Below, one piece after another: positions 61,243 to 64,000 of a stretch of 64,000 bases of DNA. Each line of letters begins with the position of its first letter. Positions within the stretch are counted from its first letter, which is position 1. The DNA comes from Enoplosus armatus. Lineage: Eukaryota; Chordata; Actinopteri; Centrarchiformes; Enoplosidae. The notes beneath the pieces are model-generated. The model was not told the DNA's origin. It did not search any database and saw only the letters and a list, made by a program, of their open reading frames with translations. Where the stretch lies: positions 14,417,963-14,481,962 of the forward strand of contig NC_092181.1 in assembly GCF_043641665.1 (NCBI RefSeq), given 5' to 3'. The position numbers and the translations under genes are program-made.

Positions 61243-61460
61243 GCTATTCCTTCTACTCCTCTGGGATCACTGAATTAAAACCCAACAGCTCCCTCGCTCG
61301 GTCACAAAAGGGAACTACATCATACAGCACACTTCCTTCCGAATCTCCATCATCTCTCCATCTCCATGCACAAGAATGGTGCACACTCCCCGTCCCTCTC
61401 TCCTCCATTTGCTTCGATGATGTTCAGTCGCCATGCTACGATACCCCGGTCGGTCCTTGA
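61243..61460 (+). other. Candidate terminal coding exon
   Basis: A long pyrimidine tract (61160-61240) ends in TTTTTTGTCTTGGCAG, a near-ideal splice acceptor. The following 218 bp are open (phase 1) to a TGA at 61458: GYSFYSSGITELKPN... ending CYDTPVGP. I do not recognise the peptide. An open stretch of about 72 codons is not rare by chance, and upstream exons were not found. Confidence 0.25.
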
Positions 61461-61801
61461 ATGGTTTGTCAGATACTTTCTAGACACAGACAGTCCTTTT
61501 GTCACATTAACTGTCAGAAACGTGAAACATTCATGAGACTCAAGTTCCCACTAAGGAGTCCCATACTAGTGCTCCTCCTCCTCTTTCTCCTCCTCTTCTT
61601 CTCTTCTGTCCTTGTTCACAGTCTTCATCAAAGAAGAACCACCAGCTCTGTCTGCCCGAGGGAGACACCACAACGAGGCAGACAAAACCTCCCAGCTCTC
61701 TTCTCCACTTGACCAACCCAGTGTGAGGAGAAGAAAAAATTAAAAACATATGCACACATAAACGCAATAATAGCAGCCCTGTTCCATCTGCACAAACCAA
61801 G

Positions 61802-61814
61802 ACACACACACACA

Positions 61815-61883
<69 letters not shown>
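61802..61883 (+). repeat. Very long (CA)n microsatellite, about 82 bp
   Basis: Interrupted once by CTCA, otherwise pure; the longest dinucleotide array seen. A second array starts only 75 bp to the right. Confidence 0.97.
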
Positions 61884-61886
<3 letters not shown>

Positions 61887-61956
61887 TGTCTTGACTTTCT
61901 ACTGTGGGGGGCCCTCCTTGACTTTCCATGTCCAACATTACAAGGGGCTCCAACTA

Positions 61957-61957
<1 letters not shown>

Positions 61958-62001
<44 letters not shown>
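61958..62001 (+). repeat. (CA)22 microsatellite
   Basis: Uninterrupted CA tract, second of a pair with the one at 61802. Confidence 0.97.
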
Positions 62002-62004
<3 letters not shown>

Positions 62005-62209
62005 TTTGTATTTCACTCAATCAATTCAAGACAAGACTGTTATCTTCTTTCCAAGAAAACTGCAAAGGCAAGAGAAGAAACACACACAAACATACAAGCA
62101 AATACATACACAAATCAGACACACATACTGTAAGCATGAATATACACACACATACACATTGCAGCTATATATATATACTATACATACACACACATACACA
62201 CGTACACAA

Positions 62210-64000
62210 ATACCAAAGTGCAACGGGGGTTTTGAGAGAGGAAGCCCACAACATAAATATCCAATTACCAAACACATCAAACGCACAGAGGATGAAATAT
62301 TGATAACTTTGAGACATTTATGTAATCCACAATGGTGCCTTATATAAGTGTTCCATTTTACAAGGAGAAGCAGAAATGTGCAGGGAGGTATTGTTTTCTT
62401 TTCTTTTTTTTTTAACATCACAGAAAAAGAAACTGTTGTATGTTGGCAGACAATAATGTGAACATATGAGAGCAGTGGTTGAAAGCAGTTGGCCAAATGT
62501 GCTCCCTCTCTAGCTCCCTCTCTAGCTCACATTACAGTAAGTACTCACATGGAATAATGCATGTGTACAAACACACCTATAACTCACTGTAACAGTGACG
62601 CACGGCTAGAGATCCTTCCCTGAAAGACTCAACATATTATCATTCTATCTAAACAACAACAAATGGAAATGAAAGCAAATTGAGTGATGACTTAACCACC
62701 CGAGGAGCTCTATTCTGGTGTTGGATGTATATTTATGAGTGGGAGTGACTGGTATGTTTTATTTGGCAGTTCATATGCGGCTGTCGATTGTTTTGTGATA
62801 AAGGCTGTTCCAAGCATATGGACCTGACGGAGGAGGTTTTTGGGCTTCTGTCTTCACTGCTCTGCTTGGAGCTGCAGATCATAGAGCCTTTGCAAAAGTC
62901 ATAAACAAGCAAGGAAATATGGATTCTCTCTAATTAATTGTAAATTGTCACTTCTTGAAGTGGGGATGCTGAGTGATGTGTGCATGTAGAGTATGTGTTT
63001 GTGTTTTCATGTGTGAGAGAAAATGAGAGGGAAAAACAGAGGGGAAGACTGAATAATTTGACTTAACTTCCGAGCCTTATCAACAAGCCACTCTTCGTGG
63101 TTTTTCCTTTGAAACTGCTGTTCCCCACTAAGGCCGAATAAATTAGAACTCTAAATAGGAATAATAATGAGAGCATACATTATTCCTGTTGTTGGTACTG
63201 GTTGATGTTGTTGTTGTTTGTCTCGGCAGGAAGGCTCAGATCTCCATATATGCAAAAAAAGGTAACTTCTCTGCATGTTTTATAAGTTTGGTGGATCATT
63301 TTAATGGTGACCCAAAAAGATGTCCTAGATATTTGGGGAACATCCTTTTGAAAAATTCCTGAAACTACAGACAGAGAGACAGAGAGCATAGAGGGGAAGA
63401 GAGAGAGAGTAAAGGGAGAGATGAGACGAAATGGAGCTTCTTCCTGTATTGTGAATGACTTATAATTTCAAACATATCTCTGCTGTATCAATCAAAACCA
63501 GTTCTCTTTTGACTACAAAAAGCACTCAATATGTTTAGTACATTCTGTTACATAATTACTAGCGTTGATGCCCTCTGACTCTGACACAACCACCGCCGAG
63601 TGACAGTGAGTGGTGAAATCTTATTGAAGATTATGGACATGCCATCATTTATAATGCCCATTTAAAGCTGATAGCCCCCTCTGCTGGCCTCTCGCAATGA
63701 CCTCAACCTCAAGAGCCTCTTACGCTCAGTGGGTTCCACTAGTGGTTTAACAAGCCCTTCCTCAGGGGGATCCCTGCTGCCGTTTTAAATACTGTCAATG
63801 TAAAGTCAAGAGGGAAATCTTTTTATAATTGAATACTTTGAAGGCAATATTGTCTGTCATATTATTCCTCATTAAGTTTCATGTTGATAGGATGAAATTA
63901 TCAATGGAGCCTCACCTTAAACTGTGTGTAAATACAAGTGTTCAGAGCGACTAGATGTGCCATATTTGTCTGCTGTAGTTAGTGTTGGCGAGTATGGACG
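62210..64000. other. Gene-free right end
   Basis: Complex unique sequence. A 14-bp unit CTCCCTCTCTAGCT is tandemly repeated at 62501-62526. A weak 32-bp micro-exon candidate lies at 63230-63261 (see findings). No gene can be called before the window ends. Confidence 0.5.

Overview
The window looks like vertebrate nuclear DNA, most probably from a teleost fish. The base composition is moderately AT-rich and CpG is scarce outside one island. There are several dozen long (CA)n/(GT)n, (GA)n, poly-G and poly-A tracts. Many dispersed repeats recall families I know from teleost genomes; those assignments are from memory and were not searched. There is no prokaryotic gene density, and no rRNA gene, canonical tRNA gene, CRISPR array or insertion sequence.

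The only confident protein-coding gene is an intronless, divergent class A (rhodopsin-like) GPCR on the minus strand at 44848-45711. It keeps the seven-helix pattern, ERY motif, TM4 Trp and TM6 Pro, but has lost or changed several class hallmarks: no TM3 disulfide Cys, Glu for Asp2.50, no TM5 Pro, and P-P-x-x-Y for N-P-x-x-Y. Its 3' flank carries two adjoining dispersed repeats (43346-44265 and 44519-44784).

Region by region: 1-9.4 kb is non-coding, with a long pyrimidine tract (6.1-6.7 kb) and a nested, palindromic transposon cluster (7.9-9.4 kb). From 9.4 to 38 kb, islands of unique sequence alternate with microsatellites, and old repeats sit at 13.6, 18.4, 20.1, 23.2 and 29.4 kb. The one CpG-rich patch, with good splice-site matches on both strands, is at 32.9-33.7 kb and is the best candidate for a promoter or 5' exon. 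From 38 to 57 kb microsatellites are rarer; this part holds the GPCR, a MITE related to the 8-9 kb cluster, and a truncated hAT transposon with a frameshifted transposase N-terminus (52.3-53.5 kb). From 57 to 64 kb microsatellites return, with a GTGAGGACC-type repeat and a possible terminal exon at 61.2 kb.

Apart from the GPCR, the content fits intergenic sequence or very long introns. I found no convincing multi-gene system. The more unusual items are the motif-altered GPCR, the nested foldback elements with a perfect 22-bp hairpin, and the CpG-rich exon candidate.
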